Source: Klebsiella grimontii (GTDB taxonomy: Bacteria > Pseudomonadota > Gammaproteobacteria > Enterobacterales > Enterobacteriaceae). From it: DNA of 64,000 nt. Shown here piece by piece: positions 10,006-18,686 of this stretch (within the stretch, counting starts at the first letter, position 1; each line of letters starts with the position of its first letter). Both the position numbers and the translations under genes were made by a program. The notes beneath the pieces were generated by a model. The model had not been told where the DNA came from. It did no database searches and was given only the letters and a program-made list of their open reading frames with translations. The stretch is from NCBI RefSeq assembly GCF_900200035.1, contig NZ_FZTC01000021.1, forward strand, positions 1-64,000, read 5' to 3'.

Positions 10006-11949
10006 CTACCTGTTTTCGGGTGAATTAAGCGGCCCCGGCTTACCGATTAAATAGCCCTGTACCAGGTCACAGCCTAATTTGCGTAACGACTGCAGCTGCT
10101 CTTCTGTTTCGACCCCTTCAGCCACGATACGCATATGCAGGCTTTTGCCCATGCTGATAATCAGCCTGACGATATCGAGGTCATCTTTCTGGTCAGGAAT
10201 ATTAATGACAAAAGAGCGGTCGATTTTTATCTTATCAAAGGGGAAGTAGCTTAAACGCGATAACGAAGAGTAGCCGGTACCAAAATCATCAATCGAGATC
10301 TGCACCCCGAGCTCGCGCAGCTGGCTGAGGATCTCTAAAGAGCGGGTATTTTCGTTAAAGACGTCAGATTCGGTGATCTCCAGATCCAGACGATGCGGGT
10401 CAAGCCCGGTGCTTCTCAATATGGCCACCACGGTATCGGTCAGCGAGCTATTAATCAGCTGAATGGGCGACACGTTAACCGACACTTTTAGCGGCGACGA
10501 CCAGCTGGCGGCCGCTTCGCAGGCGGTTCTCAACACCCACTCGCCCAGCTGATTAATCAGGCCAATCTTCTCCGCGACCGGGATAAATTCGGTCGGCGGA
10601 ACGCTGCCGCGCAGCGGATGGAACCAGCGCACCAGCGCTTCGTAGCCGTAGATTTCACCGTTCAGGGTGTCAGCTATCGGCTGATAGTAAACCCTGAACT
10701 CACCTTTGTTCAGCGCCTGCATGAGATCATCTTCGAAGGATTTGTTTTCCTGCTGGCGCTGAAGCAACCCAGGGCGGTATACCTGGACTTTACCGGACCC
10801 CGCTTTTTTCGCTTCATACAGCGCCAGATCGGCGCATTTATATAAATAGTCGGTGCGGCTTTCGCCGTCAGAGATAACAATCCCGATACAGGCGCCAATC
10901 TGGATCAGCGTATCGTAAATCTGATACGGCTGACTGATCTTTTCCCGGATCGCCTCCGCCCGCTCCAGCGCCATTTCCTCGTTGAGATCGTGCGAAACCA
11001 GAGCAAACTCGTCCCCTCCCAGCCGGTACAGCGTTTCTGACGTTTTGCGAAAAAAGGAGAGACGGCTGGCCAAATCCTGCAGCAGCTTATCCCCGGCATC
11101 GTGCCCCTGGGTATCGTTGACGTCCTTGAAATTATCCAGGTCAAACAGCATGACGACCGCCGAGCCGTTATAAGGCCGCACCTGATTAACGACCTCCTGC
11201 AGACGTTGCCAGAAAGAGAGCCGGTTGGGCATACCCGTCAGCGAATCATGATAGGCATCGTACTGCAGCCGACGGTTCTGCACCTGAAGCTTCTCTTTTG
11301 AAGCCTGCAGATCGGTTGCCAGTAATTTCATCCGCACGTGGGCGCGACGCAGGGTGTTATTCTGCTTCAGCATCAACAGCCCAAGAGTGATACACAGAAT
11401 AATCAGCAGAATAGAAATAGCCGAATAGATGTAATACAGGTTCTGTATTTTATCGTGGGTCAGATTAACAAGATTAAAATCCTGGGCGAGTGAAGTAGAC
11501 GCAAGCGAGGTCAACGGCCCGTCGAGAGTGCTCATCTCCTGCAGCATCAGCTTCAGCTGCGCTGTCGACATGGTATCCAGCTGCTTATCCAGCCGGCCCA
11601 GAAGACCAATCAGGCTGTCAACTATCGCCTTACGGTGAGGATCTTTGCCGATAAACTTTCCCAAATCACCCTGCTGCAGCAGCGCGATCTGGCTCATCAT
11701 AATTTCCAGGCGCAGGCGTACCTCATCGTGGTCGCTTCCCTTCACCTCCAGCCCCATCGCGCTTAGCCGCGCCTCGAGGCGCATGTACTCGGAGACTATC
11801 TGGGAAACGGACCACGAATCGGTATAACGCGTTAATTTTTGCAGCTCACTTTGCCGCTCATGCACCAGATAAGTAATGTAACCGGTCACAAGGAAGAGCA
11901 ACAAAATAATGGCAGTGAGTATTCGATTCAAGATCAAACCCTTACTCAA
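10006..11949 (-). CDS. Membrane-bound GGDEF-EAL c-di-GMP turnover protein
   Basis: This protein of 647 residues has an N-terminal transmembrane segment (about 7-27), a periplasmic helical sensory region, a second transmembrane segment (about 173-193), a coiled linker, a GGDEF domain (RLGGDEFAL near 305-312) and a C-terminal EAL domain (YEALVRW near 435; DLEITESD, DDFGTGYSS, KIDRSFV, AEGVETEEQ, QGYLIGKP). Both catalytic signatures are intact, so it may make and break c-di-GMP; which activity dominates cannot be told. Its start overlaps the end of the preceding secreted-protein gene by 8 bases, implying coupled translation and a functional link. The exact physiological output is unknown. Confidence 0.88.
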   Translation of the reverse strand: MSKGLILNRILTAIILLLFLVTGYITYLVHERQSELQKLTRYTDSWSVSQIVSEYMRLEARLSAMGLEVKGSDHDEVRLRLEIMMSQIALLQQGDLGKFIGKDPHRKAIVDSLIGLLGRLDKQLDTMSTAQLKLMLQEMSTLDGPLTSLASTSLAQDFNLVNLTHDKIQNLYYIYSAISILLIILCITLGLLMLKQNNTLRRAHVRMKLLATDLQASKEKLQVQNRRLQYDAYHDSLTGMPNRLSFWQRLQEVVNQVRPYNGSAVVMLFDLDNFKDVNDTQGHDAGDKLLQDLASRLSFFRKTSETLYRLGGDEFALVSHDLNEEMALERAEAIREKISQPYQIYDTLIQIGACIGIVISDGESRTDYLYKCADLALYEAKKAGSGKVQVYRPGLLQRQQENKSFEDDLMQALNKGEFRVYYQPIADTLNGEIYGYEALVRWFHPLRGSVPPTEFIPVAEKIGLINQLGEWVLRTACEAAASWSSPLKVSVNVSPIQLINSSLTDTVVAILRSTGLDPHRLDLEITESDVFNENTRSLEILSQLRELGVQISIDDFGTGYSSLSRLSYFPFDKIKIDRSFVINIPDQKDDLDIVRLIISMGKSLHMRIVAEGVETEEQLQSLRKLGCDLVQGYLIGKPGPLNSPENR

Positions 11950-12439
11950 TTATAATCTTCGAAACCTGCCATGCCGAACGGGAATAATAAATCTGATTCT
12001 GCAATTCCGGGCTACTGTCGTAGGGATAAACAATAAATAAAGGCCCTTTATCGCGAATGCGCATATATTCGCCGTTCATTTTTAAAGCCAAAATTACCGG
12101 AAATTTATGAAAATCATCGATGGGTACGATGGTGGTGTAATCGTTTAGCGCCAGCACCCGCGCCGACTTACCTTTGGCACCGACTAAATCCATGAGTTTA
12201 CTGAGGGAAATGCCGTCAAAGCGCACCTTTCCCGAGTACCACGGCGTGGTTGTGATCACCGTTTGCATCCCCAGCTTTTCTAATGCCGCGACATCAAAAA
12301 CGGCGGTATCACCCTCATTCGTATTACTAATCAGGCCGGAAATAGTTAAAACGGGTTGGCCCACCGGCGCTGGCAGTTTTTCTGCAAAAGCGGAAGGGGA
12401 AACCATAACACAAAATAAAGCTGCAAAAATTAAACGCAT
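11942..12439 (-). CDS. Periplasmic protein with a molybdopterin-oxidoreductase-like (SUOX) fold, cysteine-free
   Basis: This 165-residue protein has a clear Sec signal peptide (residues 1-19, cleavage after SAFA). The mature part resembles small proteins annotated as molybdopterin-dependent oxidoreductase domain (VLTISGLI..., FDVAALEKLGMQTVITTTPWYSGKVRFDGISLSKLM cut short here to its core TTTPWYSGKVRFDGISL; later KGPLFIVYPYD). The molybdenum ligand of true sulfite-oxidase-fold enzymes is a cysteine, and the mature chain has none, so it is probably not an enzyme of that type. It overlaps the GGDEF-EAL gene by 8 bases, which suggests it is a periplasmic partner feeding that protein's sensory region. 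This role is inference. Confidence 0.7.
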   Translation of the reverse strand: MRLIFAALFCVMVSPSAFAEKLPAPVGQPVLTISGLISNTNEGDTAVFDVAALEKLGMQTVITTTPWYSGKVRFDGISLSKLMDLVGAKGKSARVLALNDYTTIVPIDDFHKFPVILALKMNGEYMRIRDKGPLFIVYPYDSSPELQNQIYYSRSAWQVSKIIIE

Positions 12440-12742
12440 TTAACTCACCCTTCCGAAATTGGAGACTTGTTAATTGTAAACCATTTAAGTCATTTCTTAA
12501 AAGGTGTCCCCATTGAGTTCAAAAATTAAAATTAAAAACAATAAGCGGACTCCGAAGCTCACATTCTGAACGCGTCGCAAAGACGTCCCGCGCCCGGTTA
12601 AGCAAACCCTTTATGCCTTTAAACGCCCAGAGCAGGTAAAAATCTTTTCTCTTAACCATCCGCGCGGTAGTCTCAAGGCTGGCGCGGATCCGAAAAGCGT
12701 CTCATTCCAATAATTAAAAACTCAGCAACAGACAGGACAGGT
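12440..12742. other. Intergenic region between two divergent transcription units
   Basis: These 303 bases separate the minus-strand GGDEF-EAL operon from the plus-strand MHS transporter. The middle (about 12490-12545) is A+T-rich and should hold the promoters. I see no convincing small ORF, RNA gene or strong palindrome. Confidence 0.4.
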
Positions 12743-14077
12743 ATGGACTCAACGTTAATTTCTCAACGCCCCGGCAAGGAGGCATGCTCACTCAACCGCG
12801 CCCGCAGAGCGGCCTGGGGCAGCTTCGCCGGGGCCGTGGTCGACTGGTACGACTTTCTTCTTTATGGCATCACCGCCGCGCTGGTATTTAACCGGGAGTT
12901 TTTCCCGCAAATCAGCCCGGCAATGGGCACCCTCGCCGCGTTTGCCACCTTCGGCGTCGGCTTCCTCTTCCGCCCTCTCGGCGGCATTATCTTTGGCCAT
13001 TTCGGCGATCGCCTCGGCCGTAAACGCATGCTGATGCTGACGGTGTGGATGATGGGGATCGCCACCGCCTGTATCGGTCTGCTTCCCTCCTTCAGCCAGA
13101 TTGGCTGGTGGGCGCCGGTTCTGCTGGTCCTCCTGCGCGCCGTCCAGGGTTTTGCGGTGGGCGGTGAATGGGGCGGCGCGGCGCTGCTGGCGGTAGAGAG
13201 CGCGCCGAAAAATAAGAAAGCGTTTTATAGCAGCGGCGTACAGGTGGGCTACGGCGTCGGGCTGCTGCTCTCTACCGGGCTGGTATCGCTGATAAGCGCC
13301 AGCACCACCGATGAACAGTTCCTCAGCTGGGGCTGGCGCCTGCCGTTCCTGTTTAGCGTCGTGCTGGTGCTGGCGGCGCTCTGGATCCGCAACGGCATGG
13401 CGGAATCCGCCGAATTTGAACAGCAGCAGCGCGAACAGCAGGGGCAGCCAAAGAAAAAGCGTCTGCCGGTCGTGGAAGCGCTATTCCGCCATCCGGGCGC
13501 GTTCTTAATGATTATCGGTCTGCGTCTGTGCGAACTGCTGACCATGTATATCGTCACCGCTTTTGCGCTCAACTATTCGACGCAAAACCTCGGTCTGCCG
13601 CGCGAGCTGTTCCTGAATATTGGCCTGCTCGTCGGCGCCATCAGTTGCCTGACCATCCCCTGCTTCGCCTGGCTGGCGGACCGCTTCGGTCGACGCCGCG
13701 TCTATATCATCGGCGCGCTGATCGGTACCCTCAGCGGCTTCCCGTTCTTTATGGCGCTCGAAAGCCAGTCTTACTTCTGGATCCTGTTTTTCGCGCTCAT
13801 GCTGGCGAATATTGCGCACGACATGGTGGTTTGCGTACAGCAGCCGATGTTTACCGAAATGTTCGGCGCCAGCTATCGCTACAGCGGGGCCGGGGTGGGA
13901 TATCAGGTCGCCAGCGTCGTCGGCGGCGGTTTTACGCCGTTTATCGCCGCCGCCCTGGTCACCTTATCCGGCGGCGCCTGGCATAGCGTCGCTATCTACT
14001 TGACCGCGGGCTGCCTGCTCTCCGCCCTCACGGCGATGCTGATGAAACCCAGCCGCCATGACGAAGAACCTCAGTAA
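12743..14077 (+). CDS. MFS transporter, metabolite:H+ symporter (MHS) family
   Basis: This 444-residue inner-membrane protein has about twelve hydrophobic segments. MHS hallmarks are AWGSFAGAVVDWYDFLLYG at the first helix, FLFRPLGGIIFGHFGDRLGRKRML (the MFS loop 2-3 signature, of which GHFGDRLGRKRML is the core), GGEWGGAALLAVE, and SWGWRLPFLFS. Relatives include ShiA, ProP and YhjE, which import organic acids or compatible solutes with protons. The substrate cannot be read from sequence. The following lipoate-ligase-like gene begins 6 bases after the stop codon, so the two are almost certainly co-transcribed and the substrate may relate to that enzyme. Confidence 0.85.
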   Translation: MDSTLISQRPGKEACSLNRARRAAWGSFAGAVVDWYDFLLYGITAALVFNREFFPQISPAMGTLAAFATFGVGFLFRPLGGIIFGHFGDRLGRKRMLMLTVWMMGIATACIGLLPSFSQIGWWAPVLLVLLRAVQGFAVGGEWGGAALLAVESAPKNKKAFYSSGVQVGYGVGLLLSTGLVSLISASTTDEQFLSWGWRLPFLFSVVLVLAALWIRNGMAESAEFEQQQREQQGQPKKKRLPVVEALFRHPGAFLMIIGLRLCELLTMYIVTAFALNYSTQNLGLPRELFLNIGLLVGAISCLTIPCFAWLADRFGRRRVYIIGALIGTLSGFPFFMALESQSYFWILFFALMLANIAHDMVVCVQQPMFTEMFGASYRYSGAGVGYQVASVVGGGFTPFIAAALVTLSGGAWHSVAIYLTAGCLLSALTAMLMKPSRHDEEPQ

Positions 14078-14083
14078 GGAGAA

Positions 14084-14818
14084 ATGATGACTCAGGATCC
14101 CTGCTGGCCGCTGCGCGTTAACCACCAGCAGCTGCCGGTTCGCTACTGCGCCGACCCAACGCTGGCCGAGCAACCGCTGTTTGACCGGGCTCGCGACGGG
14201 GAAGCGGTGGTTCAGCTCTGGCAGGCCCCGCAGGGGTTTGTGGTGCCGGGAAGCTATCGGAAATTTGCTGAACTCCCGGCGACGAGCGAGCAGTTCGCCA
14301 GCCGGGGATGGCCGGTCTGGCTGCGCCGCTCCGGCGGCGGGCTGGTGCCGCAGGGGCCGGGAATTGTCAATCTCAGCCTGGCCTGGCCGGTTTATCACTC
14401 GCTGGGCGAAGCCGCAGAGCCGATTTATCTTTCCCTCTGCGCGCTGCTGCAGCGCACGCTGGCGACTTTCGGCGTGGCCAGCCACTTCCAGGCGGTCAAT
14501 GGTTCTTTTTGCGATGGTCGCTATAATCTGGCCTGCGGCGAGGGCGAGAATGCGCGAAAAATAGCCGGCACGGCCCAGTACTGGCGACCGATGGCGGAAG
14601 GTCAAGGCCATGTGGTTCTCGCGCACGCGGTGGTGTTGCTGGATGCCGACCTGGCAGCGGCTCACCGGGCAGCCAATGATTTTGAAGCCCGGCTCGGCAG
14701 TGGGCGGGTTTACCGCGCCGATAAAACCGTGACCCTGGCGGAGCTGATTTCAGACGGGGCCGATTTGCTGCCGCGCTTTCGCGAGGCGCTGGCGCAGCAG
14801 CTCGATAATATCAGCTGA
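14084..14818 (+). CDS. Lipoate-protein ligase A/octanoyltransferase family protein
   Basis: This cytoplasmic protein of 244 residues has the biotin/lipoate ligase fold. Family features present are the acyl-pocket motif WLRRSGGGLVPQGPG (about residues 83-98), DGRYNLACG and the catalytic lysine in RKIAGTAQ (about 163-170). The usual histidine of the RRxSGGGxVxHD motif is Gln here. It is shorter than E. coli LplA and lacks that protein's C-terminal accessory domain. It probably uses lipoate, octanoate or a related acid; the acceptor is unknown. It follows the MHS transporter by 6 bases, and its 3' end overlaps the convergent LysR gene by 8 bases. Confidence 0.8.
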   Translation: MMTQDPCWPLRVNHQQLPVRYCADPTLAEQPLFDRARDGEAVVQLWQAPQGFVVPGSYRKFAELPATSEQFASRGWPVWLRRSGGGLVPQGPGIVNLSLAWPVYHSLGEAAEPIYLSLCALLQRTLATFGVASHFQAVNGSFCDGRYNLACGEGENARKIAGTAQYWRPMAEGQGHVVLAHAVVLLDADLAAAHRAANDFEARLGSGRVYRADKTVTLAELISDGADLLPRFREALAQQLDNIS

Positions 14819-15728
14819 AGGTCGCCTTCAGATAGCGGCTAAAGGCCTCTACCGCCCGCGATACGCGTGGCGTGTAGGGGCGAATGACGTAGAGACTTTC
14901 CGCAAACACATCCACCGGCCGCCATCCCGGCAGCAGCTCCTGTACCAGCCCGCGGCCAATCGCCTCCCTGGCGCTAAAATCCGGCAGTAAGGCAACACCC
15001 AGCCCCGCCAGCACCGCGTCGCGCAGGGATTCGCTGTTATTGGTGGCAAACGGCCCCTGCACCTTAACGCTCACCCGCTCGTCGTTGCGCTCAAAGGTCC
15101 AGTGCGGGCTTTGCGGCCCGCGCGGGTAGGTCAGGCATTGATGCTGACGCAACGCGTCAGGCGAATCGGGACGGCCAAAGCGGCGAATATAGTCCGCCGA
15201 GGCGACCACCAGGGTAGCCGTACGGCACAGCGGCCAGGCCACGTGGGTCTCCGGCAGCAGCTCGCGACGACAGTGGCGAATGGCGAGATCGAACCCCTCG
15301 CTGGCGAGCGACACCAGCCGGTCGGTCACCTCCAGTTGGAGATGAAGCTGCGGATGCTGATGCAGAAAAGGGGTAATGGCCGGGACTAGCTGCTGGCGTG
15401 AGAACGCCACCGGCGCGGTCAGGCGCAGCGTACCGCGCAGCGGGCCGCCCTCCTCATCGCAGGTGCCGGTAAAGATCTCGCGGATCTGCCCAAACGGCTC
15501 GTTCAGTTCCGCCACCAGCCGCAGGCCATCTTCGCTTAGGGTCACGCTACGGGTGGTGCGGTGCACCAGGGTTTTCCCGGTGACCCGCTCCAGTTCGCTA
15601 ATTTTCTGGCTAATGGCGGATTTGCTGACCGCCAGCTTTTCCGCAGCGCGGGTATAGCTTTTTTGCTCCTCCAGCACCGTAAGCCAGTACAAATGGGTCC
15701 AGTAAATTTCCGGGCGTATCTCGCGCAT
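14811..15728 (-). CDS. LysR-family transcriptional regulator
   Basis: This 305-residue regulator has an N-terminal winged helix (YWLTVLEEQKSYTRAAEKLAVSKSAISQKISELE in its usual position, residues about 14-47; core motif AVSKSAISQKI) and a type-2 periplasmic-binding-protein effector domain from about residue 92. It is divergent from the tautomerase gene at 15843 with a 114-base spacer, the standard arrangement in which a LysR protein controls its neighbour. Its effector is not deducible. Confidence 0.87.
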   Translation of the reverse strand: MREIRPEIYWTHLYWLTVLEEQKSYTRAAEKLAVSKSAISQKISELERVTGKTLVHRTTRSVTLSEDGLRLVAELNEPFGQIREIFTGTCDEEGGPLRGTLRLTAPVAFSRQQLVPAITPFLHQHPQLHLQLEVTDRLVSLASEGFDLAIRHCRRELLPETHVAWPLCRTATLVVASADYIRRFGRPDSPDALRQHQCLTYPRGPQSPHWTFERNDERVSVKVQGPFATNNSESLRDAVLAGLGVALLPDFSAREAIGRGLVQELLPGWRPVDVFAESLYVIRPYTPRVSRAVEAFSRYLKATFS

Positions 15729-15842
15729 ATCGATTGTTCACAGAGAAAAACAATGCGTTCAAATATAGCGGTTTTTGTCGTCGTCAGCATTGGTTAGCAT
15801 CACATTCACAGACCGTTAACCCGACAATAAGGATCATCTGCT

Positions 15843-16232
15843 ATGCCATTACTGACGTTTGATATCATTGAAGGACGCAGCGAAAGCGAGATCAAAACCC
15901 TGCTGGATGCGGCACATCGCGCCGTCGTGCAGGCGTTCAAGGTGCCAGAGCGCGACCGCTACCAGATTGTTCATGAAAACAAAGCCTACCATATGATCGT
16001 TGAAGACACCGGGCTAGGGCTGACGCGCAGCCGGGAGGTGGTGGTGGTGAGGGTATATACCAGCCCGCGCAGCGAAGAGCAGAAGCAGCTTTTTTATGCC
16101 ATCCTGCAAGCTGAACTCCAGGAGCACTGCGGGCTGAGCGGCGACGACCTGATGATCTCGGTAATCAGCAACCACAAAGGGGACTGGAGCTTTGGCCGCG
16201 GCGTGGCGCAGTACGTTACCGGCGAACTGTAG
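15843..16232 (+). CDS. Tautomerase-family protein
   Basis: This 129-residue protein has the 4-oxalocrotonate tautomerase/MIF superfamily fold. It begins MPLLTFDI, so removal of Met exposes the catalytic Pro1 required by this family. The beta-alpha-beta pattern repeats twice (VVVVRVYTS and VISNHKGDWSFGRG near the end), as in the longer fused subunits. It is likely cytosolic and acts on a small enol or keto acid. It is probably controlled by the divergent LysR protein. Confidence 0.82.
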   Translation: MPLLTFDIIEGRSESEIKTLLDAAHRAVVQAFKVPERDRYQIVHENKAYHMIVEDTGLGLTRSREVVVVRVYTSPRSEEQKQLFYAILQAELQEHCGLSGDDLMISVISNHKGDWSFGRGVAQYVTGEL

Positions 16233-16239
16233 CCCTGGC

Positions 16240-16263
16240 GGCGATGCGGAGCGCCGCATCGCC
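16240..16263. terminator. Bidirectional hairpin between convergent genes
   Basis: GGCGATGCGG (16240-16249) pairs perfectly with CCGCATCGCC (16254-16263) around the loop AGCG. It lies between the ends of the tautomerase and HPP genes. There is no T-run, so its function as a terminator is likely but not certain. Confidence 0.5.
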
Positions 16264-16281
16264 CTGCGGGGGGCGGGAAAA

Positions 16282-17013
16282 TCAGGATCGGCGGGCGCCG
16301 GCGATACGCTGTCTGGCCTTTTGTTCTATATTTTCCAGCAGCTCCTGCACATCGTCTTCATCAATGTCGAGAAACTGGCCATCCAGCAGGGCCGCGTGAA
16401 TATCATCGCGGGTCACCGACAGGCCCAGCGGCACCGCTTTAGCCTTCACCTCTTCCGCGGCCAGCGGGTGCGGGTAGCGTCGTCCGACCAGGTTGTTGAA
16501 GACGATGGCCAGCAGCGCCAGCATCAGGGAATTGAGTAATACCGGGGTCAGAACAAAGTGGTAGCCCTCGCTCTGTATCCCCACCCCGCCGAGGATCGCC
16601 GTTAACGCCACCGCTCCGCCCGGCGGATGCAGGCAGCGCAGGAAGTACATGCCGGCGATCGCCAGCCCTGCCGCCACGCCGCAGGCCAGCGCCAGGTTCG
16701 GGATCGCTATGCCCACGGTCACGCCGATCAGCGCCGAGAGCACGTTGCCGCCGACAATCGACCAAGGCTGGGCCAGCGGGCTGCTCGGGACGCCAAACAG
16801 CAGTACCGCCGAGGCGCCCATAGGGGCGATAAACCAGATATTAACCTCGCCTAACAGCCAGTGGCTGAACAAGCTGGTCACCGCCAGGCCCGTCCCGGCG
16901 CCGATCGAGGCCAGAACAATATGTTTTCTGGCGACCGGTAAGGCGTGTGGCTTCAGGCGACCGAGAAAAATGCGGATCCGCGAAAAGAGCGATCCGGGTA
17001 ATACGCTTAACAT
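16282..17013 (-). CDS. HPP-family integral membrane protein
   Basis: This 243-residue protein has four to five hydrophobic segments between about residues 25 and 180 and carries the naming motif LHPPGGAVALTA (about 133-144) and APMGASAVLLFG. The C-terminal 55 residues are charged and cytoplasmic. HPP proteins in some bacteria and plants are implicated in nitrite transport. That role is not demonstrable here. It is divergent from the SAHH-like gene. Confidence 0.82.
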   Translation of the reverse strand: MLSVLPGSLFSRIRIFLGRLKPHALPVARKHIVLASIGAGTGLAVTSLFSHWLLGEVNIWFIAPMGASAVLLFGVPSSPLAQPWSIVGGNVLSALIGVTVGIAIPNLALACGVAAGLAIAGMYFLRCLHPPGGAVALTAILGGVGIQSEGYHFVLTPVLLNSLMLALLAIVFNNLVGRRYPHPLAAEEVKAKAVPLGLSVTRDDIHAALLDGQFLDIDEDDVQELLENIEQKARQRIAGARRS

Positions 17014-17198
17014 CCTGCTGCTCGCTTACGTCATCGTAAAAACTTATGCTTTATTTTCTTTTTTTAACCTTATTTTAACAACCATGTCTTTATCGTGGCT
17101 TTTTGCCATTCATTTTGTGAATGTAAAAACGGCGCGCGCTACGTTAAAATCCCCTCACCTCTGGGTATCAGCATTCTATGGATTGAAGGTCAAACACG

Positions 17199-18308
17199 TT
17201 GAATAACAAAATAAAATTAGAGAAAGAAATCGCATGGGCCAGTCAGAATATGCCGCGCACTCTGCGTCAGGTCGCCGCCCTGCCCGATCTCAGCGAGGTG
17301 CGTCTGGCCTGCTGTATGCATCTCGATATGAAAATGATCCCGCTGGTGCAGGGAATTCTGGAAAAAGGCGCGAAGGTTTTTCTCACCACCTGTAACCCAA
17401 CCACGGTACAGGATGAGGTGGTCGCCTGGCTGGTGGAGCGCGGCGCGGAGGCCTGCGCCTGGCGCGATATGAGCGATGCCGACTGGCAGCAATCGTGGGA
17501 AAAAGCGATTGCCTGGCAGCCGACGCATCTGTGCGAAATGGGCGCGGATATCACGACCCTACTGCATCAGCGCGGGGAGTTCGGCAACGTTGTCGCCGGG
17601 CTTGAAGCGACAGGTTCGGGCGTGAGCCGTCTGGGCGATATTCGTCCTGGCTATCCGATTTTTAACTGGGATGATTTGCCGGTTAAGGAAGGACTGCACA
17701 ACCGTCATATGGTCGGCCTGACCGCGTGGCATACCTTTTTCCAGACAACCCACCTGACCCTGCATGAGAAAAAAGTGCTGGTCATCGGCTATGGTCTGGT
17801 CGGCCAGGGCGTCGCGGCGGCAGCGAAGGCCTTCGGCGGCCAGGTGATGGTGGCGGAAATCGACCCGGCACGGAGATTACAGGCGGCCTATGATGGCTGG
17901 CACGTCGTTGAATTACAGGAGGCTATCGCCTCGGCGGACGTGGTGGCCACAGCGACCGGCGGCAAAAAAGTCGTTAACCGCCAGGCGCTGGATAAGTCCA
18001 AAGATGGGGTGTTTATCCTCAACGTGGGTCACGTGGCGGAAGAGATTGACTGCGAGTACCTGCGTCAGTTTGCGCAGGAAGAGGTCATGCCCTATATCAA
18101 CGCTTACCGGATGGGCGATAAAACCGTTTATCTGCTGGCGAACGGTTCGATGCTCAACCTGACCGCGGGCTTTGGCGATAGCCTGAACGCCTTTGACGTC
18201 ACCCTGGCGGTGATGGCCAGCGGCATTCAGCATATTGTGACCGACGGCATGACGGCACCGGCGGACGTTTATCTCCTGCCGCAGAGCGTATGGCAAAAAG
18301 CGCTATAG
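17199..18308 (+). CDS. S-adenosylhomocysteine-hydrolase-like NAD-binding protein, atypical
   Basis: This 369-residue protein clearly has the SAHH fold. The N-terminal substrate domain has CMHLDMK and CNPTTVQDE, and the Rossmann NAD domain has VLVIGYGLVGQGVAAAAKAF at about 194-213; NVGHVAEEID retains the NAD-domain histidine. Several adenosine-site residues of true SAHH are changed: the DDGGD segment reads EMGAD, the KxxxD pair reads KEGLH, and GHPS reads GDSL. The C-terminal KPDxYRY tail is absent. Enterobacteria normally recycle SAH through Pfs and LuxS. The start is TTG at 17199 with GAAGGT upstream. The substrate is unknown; an adenosylhomocysteinase label would overstate the evidence. Confidence 0.75.
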   Translation: MNNKIKLEKEIAWASQNMPRTLRQVAALPDLSEVRLACCMHLDMKMIPLVQGILEKGAKVFLTTCNPTTVQDEVVAWLVERGAEACAWRDMSDADWQQSWEKAIAWQPTHLCEMGADITTLLHQRGEFGNVVAGLEATGSGVSRLGDIRPGYPIFNWDDLPVKEGLHNRHMVGLTAWHTFFQTTHLTLHEKKVLVIGYGLVGQGVAAAAKAFGGQVMVAEIDPARRLQAAYDGWHVVELQEAIASADVVATATGGKKVVNRQALDKSKDGVFILNVGHVAEEIDCEYLRQFAQEEVMPYINAYRMGDKTVYLLANGSMLNLTAGFGDSLNAFDVTLAVMASGIQHIVTDGMTAPADVYLLPQSVWQKAL

Positions 18309-18327
18309 CCATAGGTGCCGGATAATA

Positions 18328-18672
18328 TCCCGGCACATTTCCCGGAGGCGGCGCGAGGCGCCTGTCCGGGCTACCGCCCCGCAGAGCGCTGCTAACCCGT
18401 AGCCCGGCTAAGCGCAGCGCGAGCCGGGGAGAAGCCACGCCGATTCGTCAACCCCGGCATATTTCCCGAAGGCCGCGCGATGCGCCTGTCCGGGCGACCG
18501 CCCCGCAGAGCGCTGCTAACCCGTAGCCCGGCTAAGCGCAGCGCGAGCCGGTGAGAAGCCACGCCGATTCGTCAACCCGGCACATATCCCGAAGGCCGCG
18601 CGATGCGCCTGTCCGGGCTACCGCCCCGCAGAGCGCTGTTAACCCGTAGCCCGGTCAGCGCAGCGCCACCGG
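18328..18672. repeat. Three tandem copies of a 123-124-base REP-containing unit
   Basis: The block CCTGTCCGGG occurs at 18361, 18485 and 18608, and long flanking stretches (including CCGCCCCGCAGAGCGCTG and the ACCCGTAGCCCGGCTAAGCGC block) recur at the same spacing. Copy 1 begins about 18328, copy 2 about 18453, copy 3 about 18576; the third is shortened at its right end. Each unit holds oppositely oriented REP palindromes (CCTGTCCGGGCTAC and GTAGCCCGG). The array fills the 378-base gap between the SAHH-like gene and cobS, both of which end here. Confidence 0.85.
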
Positions 18673-18686
18673 GAAGAAAGCCAATC

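Noticed and set aside
11942-12439. True molybdopterin-dependent oxidoreductase
   Set aside because: The mature chain has no cysteine to bind molybdenum; only the fold is similar.
18328-18672. Possible CRISPR array
   Set aside because: Only three long units of about 124 bases with no short repeat/unique spacer alternation and no cas genes; the content is REP palindromes.
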